A stretch of 64,000 nt of DNA from AP-15 sp036500965 (GCA_036500965.1 DASYBC010000051.1:70682-134681); one strand, 5' to 3'. Shown: positions 24,257 to 33,757, numbered from the stretch's first letter. Numbers and translations: made by a program. The notes: generated by a model not told the origin, from the sequence alone.

Positions 24257-25747
24257 ATGGCGAAGATCGCGGCGAGTGTCGTCTTGTGCCTCTTCGTGCT
24301 CGCCGCCGGGGCTCGGGCCGACGACAACACCAAAATCACGCTGCCGGCGCGGGTGGCAACCCACCATTCGATCGAGCTCGGCGGCCATCGCCTCGATTAC
24401 GACGCGATCGCCGAGACCTTTACCTTGACCGACCAAAAGGGCACTGCGGCCGCCTCGATCTTCACGGTTTCCTATCTCGTTCCGGCTCCGGCCGGTGCTA
24501 TGCGGCCGGTCAGCTTTGTCTTGAATGGCGGGCCGGGCGCCGCCTCGGTGTTCCTGCATCTGGGCGCGCTCGGACCCAAAATCATGCAGACGCCGGCGGA
24601 TGGCGAAGCCCCGAGCCCGCCGGTGCGCATCATCGACAACCCGTCCACCTGGCTGCCGTTCACCGACCTCGTTTTGATCGACCCGGTCGGCACCGGCTAC
24701 AGCCGCGGCGACGGCAAGGAGCCAAATCCGGACAAGCAGTTCTGGGACGTGCACGCGGATCTGAACTCGCTCGACGCCGTGGTCCGGCGGTGGCTGACCC
24801 GGCACCAGCGCTGGACCTCGCCGATCTATCTCGTCGGCGAGAGCTATGGCGGGTTTCGCGCGGCGGCGATGGCCGAGAGCCTGCCGCATGACGTCGATGC
24901 GACGGTGAGCGGCCTGGTGCTGATCTCGCCGGCGCTCGACCTTTCCGCCCTGCATCCGAACCAGCGCGATCTGCTCGCCTCCGGGTTTTTCCTGCCGACC
25001 TACGCCGCGATCGCCGGTGCGCTGCACATCGTGCCGCAGGGTGCCGGCGAGCTCGCCGCGGCCGAGCATTTCGCGCTCAGCGACTATCTGGTCGGCCTCG
25101 CCGGGATCGCGGGCCAGCCGCCTTTGGGCGACCCTTTTGTCGCCGAGGTCGCCGGCATGACCGGGCTGCGCCCGGCGCTCGTGCGCCGCTGGCGGGCGCG
25201 CATCCCCAATTACGTCTTCGCCCATCAAATCCTGCGCGACCGCGGCGAACGGGTCAGCCTCTATGACGGCACGATCGCCCGCCCGGCCCCGGCCGGCGAA
25301 CGGGAGGAGAGCGATCCGCTGCTCGGCCCGATCGCCGCCGCGTTCGGAGCCGCGTTCAACGCCTATGCGGCCGATGATCTCGGCTACCGCACCGACCAAC
25401 CCTACCGGGTGCTGGCCGGCAATGTCTCGCAACAGTGGAACTGGGAGGGCGAGCGCGGCGAAGGCAGAACCGGGCTGCCGATGACCTCGCTCGAAGCGGC
25501 GCTGATCGCCCATCCGGGGACCAAGGTGCTGATCGCCAACGGCCGCTACGATCTGGTGACGCCCTATCTGTCGTCGCGCTGGCTGATCGATCAGCTGCCG
25601 GTGCCGCCGGCGACGCGCGCCCAAATCCGCCTGCGCGTCTATGACGGCGGGCACATGATGTATCTGCGGCCCGCCTCGCGCGCGGCGCTGGCGCAGGACG
25701 CGGCCCAGCTCTATGCCGCGCCCGGGCCGGGCGCTCCCTCCCAGTGA
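24257..25747 (+). CDS. secreted S10-family serine carboxypeptidase-like protein
   Basis: 496 residues. The signal peptide MAKIAASVVLCLFVLAAGARA decides the start at 24257 (GAGG upstream); the upstream in-frame start at 24197 would bury it. The mature part has FVLNGGPGAASVFLHLGALGP (the S10 oxyanion region), the nucleophile VGESYGGFRA (Ser near residue 196), the aspartate segment NGRYDLVTPY and the histidine GGHMMYLRP. This is the complete triad of serine carboxypeptidases, acting in the periplasm or outside the cell. Substrate unknown. Confidence 0.88.
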   Translation: MAKIAASVVLCLFVLAAGARADDNTKITLPARVATHHSIELGGHRLDYDAIAETFTLTDQKGTAAASIFTVSYLVPAPAGAMRPVSFVLNGGPGAASVFLHLGALGPKIMQTPADGEAPSPPVRIIDNPSTWLPFTDLVLIDPVGTGYSRGDGKEPNPDKQFWDVHADLNSLDAVVRRWLTRHQRWTSPIYLVGESYGGFRAAAMAESLPHDVDATVSGLVLISPALDLSALHPNQRDLLASGFFLPTYAAIAGALHIVPQGAGELAAAEHFALSDYLVGLAGIAGQPPLGDPFVAEVAGMTGLRPALVRRWRARIPNYVFAHQILRDRGERVSLYDGTIARPAPAGEREESDPLLGPIAAAFGAAFNAYAADDLGYRTDQPYRVLAGNVSQQWNWEGERGEGRTGLPMTSLEAALIAHPGTKVLIANGRYDLVTPYLSSRWLIDQLPVPPATRAQIRLRVYDGGHMMYLRPASRAALAQDAAQLYAAPGPGAPSQ

Positions 25748-25934
25748 CCACCGCCCGGCGCGCCCGGGCGACGGCGCCCAGCACCGCTGGAATTCGGCAG
25801 CGCCGTTCATACATACCGGGCAGCCCGGCGGCACAAGTGCCGCTCGGGAGCTTGCCTTCGCCGCGGGCGCGTGCACAATTCGCCGGCCTTTCGGGTGGCC
25901 GCCGCGGTGCTGCTGCTGCAAGAGCGAGGACGAC

Positions 25935-26684
25935 ATGAAAGCGCTGGTCGCGGTCAAGCGGGTCATCGACTACAACGTCAAGATCCGGGTCAAGGCGGAT
26001 AAGAGCGGCGTCGAGACCGCCAATGTAAAGATGTCGATGAACCCGTTCGACGAGATCGCGGTCGAAGAGGCGTTGCGGCTGCGCGAGGCCGGCACGGTCA
26101 GCGAGGTGATCGTGGTGTCGCTCGGCGCCACACAGTGCCAGGAGACGATCCGCACCGCGCTGGCGATGGGCGCCGATCGCGGTGTCCTGGTGCAGACCGA
26201 CGCCGAATTGCAGCCGCTCGCCGTTGCCAAGCTGTTGAAGGCAGTGATCCTCGACGAAGAGCCGGAGATCGTGATCATCGGCAAGCAGGCGATCGACGAC
26301 GACTGCAACCAGACGGGGCAGATGCTCTCGGCATTGCTCGGCTGGCCGCAGGCTACCTTTGCCTCGAAGATCGCGATCGGCGACGGCAAGGCCGAGGTCA
26401 CCCGCGAGGTCGATGGCGGGCTCGAAACCGTGTCGATCAAATTGCCGGCGGTGGTTACCACCGATCTCCGGCTCAATGAGCCGCGCTACGCCTCGCTGCC
26501 CAACATCATGCGGGCGAAGAAAAAGCCGATCGCGACAACGACGCCCGAGGCGCTCGGCGTCGATGTCGCCCCGCGGCTGGTCGTGCTCAAGGTCGAAGAG
26601 CCGCCGAAACGCCAGGGCGGGCACAAGGTCGGCTCGGTCGAGGAACTGGTTGACAAGCTCAAGACCGAAGCGCGGGTGATCTGA
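25935..26684 (+). CDS. etfB: electron transfer flavoprotein beta subunit
   Basis: 249-residue small ETF subunit, which with EtfA carries electrons from acyl-CoA dehydrogenases to ETF-ubiquinone oxidoreductase. N-terminus MKALVAVKRVIDYNVKIRVK, the AMP-site region IIGKQAIDDDCNQTGQMLS and the recognition-loop segment PRYASLPNIMRAKKKP are standard. Start ATG at 25935 after GAGCGAGGACGAC. The last base is shared with the etfA ATG, and hbd follows in the same overlapping operon. Confidence 0.97.
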   Translation: MKALVAVKRVIDYNVKIRVKADKSGVETANVKMSMNPFDEIAVEEALRLREAGTVSEVIVVSLGATQCQETIRTALAMGADRGVLVQTDAELQPLAVAKLLKAVILDEEPEIVIIGKQAIDDDCNQTGQMLSALLGWPQATFASKIAIGDGKAEVTREVDGGLETVSIKLPAVVTTDLRLNEPRYASLPNIMRAKKKPIATTTPEALGVDVAPRLVVLKVEEPPKRQGGHKVGSVEELVDKLKTEARVI

Positions 26685-27628
26685 TGGCTGCTCTCGTCGT
26701 CGCCGAACACGACAACCGGGCATTGAAGCCCGCGACCCTCAACGCGCTCGCCGCCGCCAAGGAGATCACCGCCGCCGACGTTGACATCCTGGTGGCGGGT
26801 TTGGATTGCCGGGCGGTCGCCGAGATCGCGGCACAGATCCCCGGCGTCAAGCGGGTGCGCCTCGCCGACGACGCAGCCTACGAGCATGGGCTCGCCGAAA
26901 ACCTGGCGCCGCTGGTGGTCGAGCTCGCCAAGGATTATACGCATCTGTTGGCGCCGGCCACGACCGCCGGCAAGAATTTGATGCCGCGGGTCGCGGCATT
27001 GCTCGACGTGATGCAGATTTCCGACATCAGCGCGGTCGTCTCGCCCGACACCTTTGTGCGCCCGATCTACGCCGGCAATGCCTTGCAAACGGTGCAGTCG
27101 AAAGACCCGATCAAGGTCATCACGGTGCGCGGCACGGCGTTTCCGCCCGGCGCCGCGACCGGCGGGTCGGCGGCGATCGAGCCGGTGGCGCCGACCGGGA
27201 GCGCCGGGCTCTCCGAGTTCGTGCGCGCCGAATTGTCGAAGTCCGAGCGGCCGGAGCTGACCAGCGCCCGTGTCATCATCTCCGGCGGGCGCGGCATGCA
27301 GTCGGGCGACAATTTCCATCTGCTGGAAAAGGTCGCCGACCAGCTCGGCGCCGCCGTCGGCGCGTCGCGCGCCGCGGTCGATGCCGGCTTTGTGCCGAAC
27401 GATTACCAGGTCGGGCAGACCGGCAAGATCGTCGCGCCCGAGCTTTACATCGCGGTCGGCATTTCCGGGGCGATCCAGCATCTCGCCGGGATGAAGGACT
27501 CGAAGGTCATCGTCGCGATCAACAAGGACGAGGAGGCGCCGATCTTTCAGATCGCCGATTATGGCCTGGTCGGCGACCTGTTCAAGCTCCTCCCCGAGCT
27601 CGCCGCCGAGCTCGAGCGCCGCCAGTGA
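26684..27628 (+). CDS. etfA: electron transfer flavoprotein alpha subunit
   Basis: 314-residue large ETF subunit. The C-terminal FAD-binding part shows SGGRGMQSGDNFHLLEKVADQLGAAVGASRAAVDAG, GQTGKIVAPELYIAVGISGAIQHLAGMKDSK and INKDEEAPIFQIADYGLVGDLF, the classic ETF-alpha signature. The ATG overlaps the etfB stop by one base, and the TGA overlaps the GTG of the hydroxyacyl-CoA dehydrogenase gene. Confidence 0.97.
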   Translation: MAALVVAEHDNRALKPATLNALAAAKEITAADVDILVAGLDCRAVAEIAAQIPGVKRVRLADDAAYEHGLAENLAPLVVELAKDYTHLLAPATTAGKNLMPRVAALLDVMQISDISAVVSPDTFVRPIYAGNALQTVQSKDPIKVITVRGTAFPPGAATGGSAAIEPVAPTGSAGLSEFVRAELSKSERPELTSARVIISGGRGMQSGDNFHLLEKVADQLGAAVGASRAAVDAGFVPNDYQVGQTGKIVAPELYIAVGISGAIQHLAGMKDSKVIVAINKDEEAPIFQIADYGLVGDLFKLLPELAAELERRQ

Positions 27629-28554
27629 GCGCCGCCGCACCCTCGGACACCCCATCGGCGGCTGCCGCGCCGCAGCTCGACCGGTTGCGCCGCATCGGCG
27701 TGATCGGCGCCGGGCAGATGGGCGGCGGCATCGCCCATGTGTGCGCGCTGGCCGGGATCGAGGTCGTCATCACCGATATAGGCGACGATGCGTTGCAGCA
27801 TGGGCGTGAGGTGATCGAGCGCAACCTCGTCCGCCAGGTGGCGCGCGGCCGGATCGGCGAAGAGGACAAGGATGCGGCGCTGGCGCGCATCTCCGGCGGG
27901 CTCGATTACGCGCTGTTCGGTGATTGCGACATGGTCATCGAGGCCGCGACCGAAAAGGAGGAGGTCAAGCGCGAGATCTTCAAAAAGCTGACCCCACAGC
28001 TGCGGCCTGACGCGCTGATCGCCACCAACACCTCGTCGATTTCGATCACCCGGCTCGCCGCCTCGACCGACCGGCCGGGCAAGTTCATCGGCATGCATTT
28101 CATGAACCCGGTGCCGGTGATGAGCCTCGTCGAGCTGATCCGCGGCATCGCCACCGACGAGGAAACCTTTGCCCTGACCCGCGGCTTGGCGCTGCGGCTC
28201 GGCAAGACGCCGGTCGCGGCCGAGGATTTCCCGGCCTTCATCGTCAACCGCATCCTGCTGCCGATGATCAACGAGGCGGTCTATGTGCTGTACGAGGGGG
28301 TCGGCTCGGTCGAGGCGATCGATACCGCGATGAAGCTCGGCGCCAACCATCCGATGGGGCCCTTGGAGCTCGCCGATTTTATCGGGCTCGACACCTGTCT
28401 GTCGGTCATGCAGGTGCTTTATGAGGGGCTCGCCGACAGCAAGTATCGGCCCTGCCCGCTGCTGGTCAAATATGTCGAAGCCGGCTGGCTCGGCCGCAAA
28501 GCCGGCCGCGGGTTTTACGATTACCGCGGGCTGAAGCCGGTACCGACCCGCTGA
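27625..28554 (+). CDS. hbd: 3-hydroxybutyryl-CoA dehydrogenase
   Basis: 309-residue NAD(P)-dependent 3-hydroxyacyl-CoA dehydrogenase. A disordered N-terminal extension of about 20 residues precedes the Rossmann motif IGVIGAGQMGGGIAHVCA. The catalytic segment GMHFMNPVPVMSLVELI has the His and Asn region, and the dimer domain ANHPMGPLELADFIGLD is present. GTG at 27625 overlaps the etfA stop by 4 bases. With etfBA it forms a beta-oxidation or butyrate/PHB-related operon; the nearby acyl-CoA dehydrogenase and thiolase could feed the same pathway. Confidence 0.94.
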   Translation: MSAAAPSDTPSAAAAPQLDRLRRIGVIGAGQMGGGIAHVCALAGIEVVITDIGDDALQHGREVIERNLVRQVARGRIGEEDKDAALARISGGLDYALFGDCDMVIEAATEKEEVKREIFKKLTPQLRPDALIATNTSSISITRLAASTDRPGKFIGMHFMNPVPVMSLVELIRGIATDEETFALTRGLALRLGKTPVAAEDFPAFIVNRILLPMINEAVYVLYEGVGSVEAIDTAMKLGANHPMGPLELADFIGLDTCLSVMQVLYEGLADSKYRPCPLLVKYVEAGWLGRKAGRGFYDYRGLKPVPTR

Positions 28555-28626
28555 CCGGCAAAGGCGCGTCCCAAAATCTTGTCGCCTTGACCTTGATCCG
28601 TTATCAAGCTGTCACGATCGCGTGCT

Positions 28627-29229
28627 ATGCGGCCCACGAGCGACAGTGAGCGGAACGGTTTGTTGGTGACTGCCTGCTTGGAGAATTGCCCGGCCTTGGT
28701 GCTCAACGCCGATTTTCGTCCGTTGAGTTATTTCCCGCTGTCTTTGTGGTCGTGGCAGGATGCGATCAAGGCGGTGTTTCTCGACCGGGTCAACATCATC
28801 GACCATTACGATGTTCGGGTGCGCAGCCCGTCGCTCGAAATCCAATTGCCGAGCGTCGTTTCACTTAAAGAATATGTGCCGGCGGCGCGCCATCCAGCCT
28901 TCACCCGCTTCAACGTCTTTCTGCGCGACCGTTTTACGTGCCAATACTGCGCCGAGCCTTATCCGTCGCACGAGCTGACCTTCGACCATCTGGTCCCGCG
29001 CTCGCGCGGCGGCCGCACCACCTGGACCAACGTCGTCACCGCCTGCGGCAGCTGCAACCTATTGAAGGGCAACCGCCTGCCGCGCGAGAGCGGCATGTAT
29101 CCGCGCCACCGCCCAGTGCAGCCGACGACCCACATGCTGCAGCAGAACGGGCGCGCCTTCCCGCCCAACTACCTGCACCAGAGCTGGCGCGACTATCTCT
29201 ATTGGGATACCGAGCTCGACCCGTTTTGA
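28627..29229 (+). CDS. HNH endonuclease-domain protein
   Basis: 200 residues. The HNH nuclease core is RDRFTCQYCAEPYPSHELTFDHLVPRSRGGRTTWTNVVTACGSCNLLKGNR, with two Cys pairs for structural zinc (CQYC, CGSC), the DH of the active site and the central Asn. The N-terminal half (VLNADFRPLSYFPLSLWSWQDAIKAVF) is the conserved extension of a widespread alphaproteobacterial chromosomal HNH family with no known role. There is no restriction methylase or phage gene beside it. ATG at 28627. Confidence 0.85.
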   Translation: MRPTSDSERNGLLVTACLENCPALVLNADFRPLSYFPLSLWSWQDAIKAVFLDRVNIIDHYDVRVRSPSLEIQLPSVVSLKEYVPAARHPAFTRFNVFLRDRFTCQYCAEPYPSHELTFDHLVPRSRGGRTTWTNVVTACGSCNLLKGNRLPRESGMYPRHRPVQPTTHMLQQNGRAFPPNYLHQSWRDYLYWDTELDPF

Positions 29230-29417
29230 GGCGTCGGCGCCGCTATTAATGATTTATGCATTTCTCGCAACGAATCGTTCGGGTTGGTGATTGCGGCGCC
29301 ATCTTGTTGCACTGCGGGATTCGCGCCATATGACCGGCACATGCCGCCAGCCGGCCCCGGCAGAGTTGCCGAGCAGCACGGCGGATCGCGGCGCGGAGAC
29401 AAGGCGAATTGCGCACA

Positions 29418-30410
29418 ATGGTGAAAGAAGGGCTGCTGCGGGCGGCGAGGGCCGGAGGAGGGTTCGCGCTGACCCGGCGAGCCGCTCGCAAAAGCCTGCG
29501 GATCCTCGCCTATCACGGATTGTGGACAACGCCCGGGTATCAATACGGCAACCATCTGTTCATGACCCCGGAGCAATTCAAGCGGCGGATGGTCTGGCTG
29601 AAGAGGTCTCGCCATCCGGTGTTGTCGCTCGACGACGCCGTCCGGCGACTCGGTCGGGGCGATTTGCCGGATAACGCAGTTGTCATCACGATCGATGACG
29701 GCTGGAGCTCGACCTACACCCACATGCTGCCGATCTTGGAAGAGCTGAGCCTGCCGGCGACCGTTTACATCACCACGTGGTACTCGGAAAACCAGTTGCC
29801 CGTGGTTAATGTTGTCGCCGACTACATCTTGAAGCGAGCCGGCGAGGCGCCGGAGAAATTGCCCGGCGTGATTGCCGAGATCGAAAAACTGCCGTCAATT
29901 CCGCAACGCGAAGAGGCGCTGCGCGAGTGCGCTTCGCGCTTCGGCGTGACCATCGAGGAGTGGTGGGAGGGCCGGCAATTCCATGTCATGAGCACCGCCG
30001 AGATCCGCGACGCCGACCTCCGGGGCCTCGACATCCAGCTGCACACGCATCGTCACCGATCGTCCGCGACTGGGTCTGACGATCTGGCGCGCGAGATCGC
30101 CGACAACCGAGCGGCGCTGGCGAGAGCCTGTGCCCGGCCGGAGCACAGCTTCAGTCATTTCTGTTATCCGAGCGGGGTCAATCACGCCTCTGCCGCCGCA
30201 GTGCTCGAGCACATCCGGGTCAAATCCGCGACCCTGGTCGAGCCGGGGATTAATCCGCGAGGCACCAATCCTTATCGGCTGCGCCGCTTTCTCGACGGCC
30301 GTTCGATTTCCGATACCGAGTTTGAGGCCTATTTGAGCGGCGTCCTGGAGGTTTATGGCGCGGTCAAGAGCGCGGCTGAATCGCTCCCTGGTCTGCGCGC
30401 TTTGTCTTAG
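29418..30410 (+). CDS. polysaccharide deacetylase (NodB-homology) family protein
   Basis: 330 residues, carbohydrate esterase 4 fold. RILAYHGLW near residue 30, the metal/catalytic motif ITIDDGWSSTYTHMLP (Asp-Asp pair) at about 92-107, and the His motif QLHTHRHR. A region ARPEHSFSHFCYPSG corresponds to the later motif with Tyr/Pro/Ser. These enzymes de-N-acetylate or de-O-acetylate polysaccharides or lipid-linked sugars. I chose the ATG at 29418 over an in-frame TTG 9 bases earlier. No signal peptide is evident, so it may act on a lipid-linked or cytoplasmic substrate. Confidence 0.85.
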   Translation: MVKEGLLRAARAGGGFALTRRAARKSLRILAYHGLWTTPGYQYGNHLFMTPEQFKRRMVWLKRSRHPVLSLDDAVRRLGRGDLPDNAVVITIDDGWSSTYTHMLPILEELSLPATVYITTWYSENQLPVVNVVADYILKRAGEAPEKLPGVIAEIEKLPSIPQREEALRECASRFGVTIEEWWEGRQFHVMSTAEIRDADLRGLDIQLHTHRHRSSATGSDDLAREIADNRAALARACARPEHSFSHFCYPSGVNHASAAAVLEHIRVKSATLVEPGINPRGTNPYRLRRFLDGRSISDTEFEAYLSGVLEVYGAVKSAAESLPGLRALS

Positions 30411-30555
30411 CGGCGGGTCCGCCGGCGCGCCTCCCGCTTGTCATCGGGGTGCACTTCAGGCTTAATTTTTTTTCGGCGGTCAAATCGTGGCCCGGTCTTC
30501 TCGGCGCGTGATGTTGACCGGCCGATGACATGGCGGGGCGAAAGGAACGGTTTCG

Positions 30556-31104
30556 ATGGCGGACCGGCTGGCAAAAAAAGCCAGGCTTCTCGGCATCATC
30601 CGGCGCAACTCGCTGCTGCAGAACCGCGATTTCGTGCTCGCCTCGGGGCGTTCGAGCAGCTTTTTCTTTGACATGAAGCGGACCATGCTCGATCCCGAGG
30701 GTGCCGCATTGGCCGCCGAACTGCTGTTCGAGCGCATCCGGGACGAGGCGGTCGATTGCATCGGCGGGTTGGAAACCGGGGCCATCCCGATCGTCGCCGC
30801 GCTCTGCGCCAAGAGCTGGCCGGAGAGCCCGATCAGGGGCTTCTTCGTGCGCAAGGAGGCGAAAGGCCACGGCACCGACCAGCGCATCGACGGGCTCCTC
30901 GATCCCGGCGCGCGCGTCATCCTGTTCGAGGACGTGACCACCACCGGCAGCTCGGTGATGCAAGCCGCGGCAGCGGTGCGGCAACGAAATTGCACGATAC
31001 TCAAGATCATCACCATCGTCGACCGCCTCGAAGGCGCCGACGAAACCTTCGCGAAGGCCGGCCTCAAGTTTGAAGCGCTGTTTACTTGGCGTGACTTTAG
31101 TTGA
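30556..31104 (+). CDS. pyrE: orotate phosphoribosyltransferase
   Basis: 182-residue pyrimidine enzyme converting orotate and PRPP to OMP. The PRPP-binding motif VILFEDVTTTGSSVMQAAAAV (about residues 119-139), the loop FFVRKEAKGHGTDQRIDG (catalytic Lys loop, 92-110) and GLETGAIPIVAALC identify it. The N-terminus has the Leu/Ser-rich FVLASGRSSSFFFDMKRTML. Its TGA overlaps the TTG of the next gene. Confidence 0.95.
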   Translation: MADRLAKKARLLGIIRRNSLLQNRDFVLASGRSSSFFFDMKRTMLDPEGAALAAELLFERIRDEAVDCIGGLETGAIPIVAALCAKSWPESPIRGFFVRKEAKGHGTDQRIDGLLDPGARVILFEDVTTTGSSVMQAAAAVRQRNCTILKIITIVDRLEGADETFAKAGLKFEALFTWRDFS

Positions 31105-31463
31105 CCCGGTCGATCGTCGATCTCGCTGCGGCTCATCTGAAGCGCCAATTTCTGTATCAGGCGCAGCGCGATCGGTTTGGCAGTGTCGAGGCGTTGCACG
31201 AGCTGGCGATCTATGCCCGCGGCTGCATCGCCTCTTCGCGGTCCTCCGGCCGGATGACGGTCGCTTTCGTGCTCGAGCGCGTTCTGCACACAGCCGCCCG
31301 CGAGCTCGATGGGCGGCCGGTGCGGATTTCGGAGATCGCCGAGCTGGGCGAGCGTCTGCGCCCCCCGGTGCTGCGCGCGGTCGAGTTTCTTGCCGGGGCC
31401 GAGGACGACCCCGCCGAAGTCGCCGCCGCCCTGATCAGAGCCCGGCCGCCGCGGCAGCATTGA
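31101..31463 (+). CDS. hypothetical helical protein coupled to pyrE
   Basis: 120 residues beginning at a TTG that overlaps the pyrE stop (TTGA). Not recognised. The sequence is mainly amphipathic helix (VDLAAAHLKRQFLYQAQRDRF, MTVAFVLERVLHTAARELD) with no signal peptide or membrane segment. Coding is supported by the tight overlap and absence of stops, but the start codon and function are uncertain. def follows 53 bp downstream. Confidence 0.5.
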   Translation: MTRSIVDLAAAHLKRQFLYQAQRDRFGSVEALHELAIYARGCIASSRSSGRMTVAFVLERVLHTAARELDGRPVRISEIAELGERLRPPVLRAVEFLAGAEDDPAEVAAALIRARPPRQH

Positions 31464-31516
31464 TCGTCCGACAGATTGACGCTGCGTCAGCCCTCTCTTA
31501 TCTAGATCTGCATCCG

Positions 31517-32041
31517 ATGGCTCTGTTACCGATCATCACCGCCCCCGACCCGCGGCTCAAGATCAAGGCGCGGCCGGTGCCGGCTGTCGACGACGCGGTC
31601 CGGCGGCTAATGGACGACATGCTGGCGACGATGCGGCAGGCGATCGGCATCGGCCTCGCCGCCCCTCAGGTTGGCATCGCCAAACGGGTCATCGTCCTCG
31701 ATGTCGCGCGCGAAGGCGAGCCGCCGCAGCCGATGATGCTGGCCAACCCCGAGATTCTGTGGCGTTCGGCGGAGCTGACCACCGGCAGCGAGGGGTGCCT
31801 GTCGCTGCCCGAGCATTATGCCGAGGTCACCCGCCCGGACCAGATCCGGCTGCGCTATCTCGACTACCAGAACGAAATTCGCGAGATCGAGGCCTCTGGG
31901 CTGCTCGCAACCTGCATTCAGCACGAGATCGACCATTTGGACGGCGTCCTCTTTGTCGACCACCTTTCGATGGTCAAGCGCGGGATGATCCTGCGCAAGC
32001 TCGCCAAGTCGAAGCGCAACCGGATCCCGGTCCCCGCCTAG
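31517..32041 (+). CDS. def: peptide deformylase
   Basis: 174-residue metalloenzyme that removes the formyl group from new N-terminal methionines. All three motifs are present: GIGLAAPQVG (45-54), EGCLSLPE (Cys94, metal ligand) and QHEIDHLDG (His136 and His140 ligands with Glu137). The start is the ATG at 31517 (MALLPIITAPDPRL). It is first of def-fmt-truA, where Fmt adds the formyl group and Def removes it. Confidence 0.97.
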   Translation: MALLPIITAPDPRLKIKARPVPAVDDAVRRLMDDMLATMRQAIGIGLAAPQVGIAKRVIVLDVAREGEPPQPMMLANPEILWRSAELTTGSEGCLSLPEHYAEVTRPDQIRLRYLDYQNEIREIEASGLLATCIQHEIDHLDGVLFVDHLSMVKRGMILRKLAKSKRNRIPVPA

Positions 32042-32072
32042 CGCCGGGCGAGCTGTTCGCCGGGAGGCGGGG

Positions 32073-33008
32073 TTGGACCTCATCTTCATGGGCACGCCCG
32101 CCTTTGCGGCGACGATCCTCGCGGCGCTGATCGCCGCCGGTCACCACCTGCGCGCCGCCTATACCCAGCCGCCGCGGCCCGCCGGGCGCGGCCATCGGCT
32201 GCAGCCCTCGCCGGTGCAGCTGCTGGCTGAACGGCACGGCATTGCGGTGTATTGCCCGACGCGCATGCGCGACCCGCAGACACAGGAGCAGCTCGCCTCG
32301 CTCGGCGCCGACGCGGCGGTGGTTGCCGCCTACGGGCTGATCCTGCCGCCGGCGATGCTGGCGGCGCCAAGACTGGGCTGCCTCAATGTACACGCGTCGC
32401 TGCTGCCGCGCTGGCGCGGCGCCGCCCCGGTGCAGCGCGCGCTGCTCGCCGGCGACAGCGAGACCGGGGTCACGATCATGCAAATGGAGGCGGGGCTCGA
32501 CACCGGCCCGATCCTGATGCAGCAGGCGGTGCCGATCAGCGCGCAGGCCAATGCCGGGGCTCTGACCGAGGAGCTCGCCGGGCTGGGCGGCCGGCTGATC
32601 GTTACGGCTCTCGACGCGCTGGCGAGCGGCGAGCTGACGCCGCGCCCGCAGCCGCAGGACGGGGTGACTTACGCGCCCAAAATCGGCCGCGAGGAAGGGC
32701 GGCTCGATTGGCGCCGCCCCGCCGGGGAGCTGGAGCGCCGGGTGCGCGCGCTCAATCCGTGGCCGGGCGCCTTTTTCGAGCATCGCGGCGAGCGCCTCCG
32801 CGTCCTCGCCGCGCGCACAGCTTCCGATGCATCGTCCGTCCAGCCCGGCACCGTGCTCGATGATCGCCTGTCGGTGGCGTGCGGCTCGGGCGTGCTGCGG
32901 CTTTCCCGGCTGCAGCGGCCAGGCCGCGCGCCCCTCAACGCCGCCGAGCTGCTGCGCGGCTACCCGATCCCGCCCGGGACTGTTTTGCCGTGCCCCGCTA
33001 CCGGCTGA
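32073..33008 (+). CDS. fmt: methionyl-tRNA formyltransferase
   Basis: 311 residues. Formylates initiator Met-tRNA using 10-formyl-THF. N-terminus LDLIFMGTPAFAATIL, the catalytic segment VVAAYGLILPPAMLAAPRLGCLNVHASLLPRWRGAAPVQRALL (HxSLLP with Asn/His), and the C-terminal OB-fold domain. Uses a TTG start at 32073, supported by GGGAGGCGGGG just upstream; no better start gives the standard N-terminus. The 3' end overlaps truA by 19 bases. Confidence 0.96.
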   Translation: MDLIFMGTPAFAATILAALIAAGHHLRAAYTQPPRPAGRGHRLQPSPVQLLAERHGIAVYCPTRMRDPQTQEQLASLGADAAVVAAYGLILPPAMLAAPRLGCLNVHASLLPRWRGAAPVQRALLAGDSETGVTIMQMEAGLDTGPILMQQAVPISAQANAGALTEELAGLGGRLIVTALDALASGELTPRPQPQDGVTYAPKIGREEGRLDWRRPAGELERRVRALNPWPGAFFEHRGERLRVLAARTASDASSVQPGTVLDDRLSVACGSGVLRLSRLQRPGRAPLNAAELLRGYPIPPGTVLPCPATG

Positions 33009-33757
33009 CGATCGAATATGACGGCGGCGTGCTGGTCGGCTGGCAGCGCCAGCCTCAAGGCCTGTCGGTGCAGCAGGCGCTCGAAACCGCGGTCGAGCGG
33101 TTCTGCGGCGAGAGGCTCACGGTGCACGGGGCCGGGCGCACCGACGCCGGGGTGCATGCGCTGGCTCAGGTGGCGCATCTCGACCTCGCGCGCGCGGTGC
33201 GGCCCGAGGTGCTGCGCAGCGCTGTTAACCATCATTTGCGGCCGGCCGCGATCAGCGTGCTCGCCGCCGAGCCGGCGCCGGAGGGCTTCGACGCGCGGCT
33301 CTCCGCCATTTTGCGCATCTATGTCTACCGCATTCTGAACCGGCGCTCGCCGGCGGCGCTCGACCGCGGCCGGGTATGGCGGGTGGCGCCGCCGCTCGAT
33401 GTCGGCGCGATGCGCGAGGGTGCGCGCCATCTCGTCGGCCACCACGATTTCACCACCTTTCGCGACCGGCTGTGCCAGGCGAAGTCGCCGCTGCGCACGC
33501 TCGATTCGCTCGAGGTTAGCCGAAGCGGCGATGAGATTCGCATCGAGGCGCGGGCGCGCTCGTTCCTGCATCGCCAGGTGCGCAACATAACCGGGACCCT
33601 GGAGCTGGTCGGGCTCGGCCGCTGGCGGCCCGAGGATGTTGCCCGGGCGCTCGCCGCCCGCGACCGCCGCGCCGGCGGCCCAACCGCTCCCGCCGAGGGT
33701 CTTTATCTGGTTGAGGTGCGCTATCCCAAGGGGAGCCAGGGCGAGCACCAGGACTAG
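32990..33757 (+). CDS. truA: tRNA pseudouridine(38-40) synthase
   Basis: 255 residues. N-terminus PRYRLTIEYDGGVLVGWQRQ, the catalytic aspartate in GAGRTDAGVHA (Asp52), and FHRQVRN-type segment SFLHRQVRNITGTL are the TruA signature. The GTG at 32990 overlaps the end of fmt by 19 bases and gives the standard start. Third gene of def-fmt-truA. Confidence 0.96.
   Translation: MPRYRLTIEYDGGVLVGWQRQPQGLSVQQALETAVERFCGERLTVHGAGRTDAGVHALAQVAHLDLARAVRPEVLRSAVNHHLRPAAISVLAAEPAPEGFDARLSAILRIYVYRILNRRSPAALDRGRVWRVAPPLDVGAMREGARHLVGHHDFTTFRDRLCQAKSPLRTLDSLEVSRSGDEIRIEARARSFLHRQVRNITGTLELVGLGRWRPEDVARALAARDRRAGGPTAPAEGLYLVEVRYPKGSQGEHQD

Noticed and set aside
24188..25966. A 592-codon frame on the minus strand across the S10 peptidase and etfB start
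   Set aside because: Antisense shadow; the plus strand has a signal peptide and catalytic triad.
28627..29229. HNH protein as part of a defence or phage system
   Set aside because: The two-part layout matches a common chromosomal alphaproteobacterial HNH family, and neighbours are ordinary metabolic genes.
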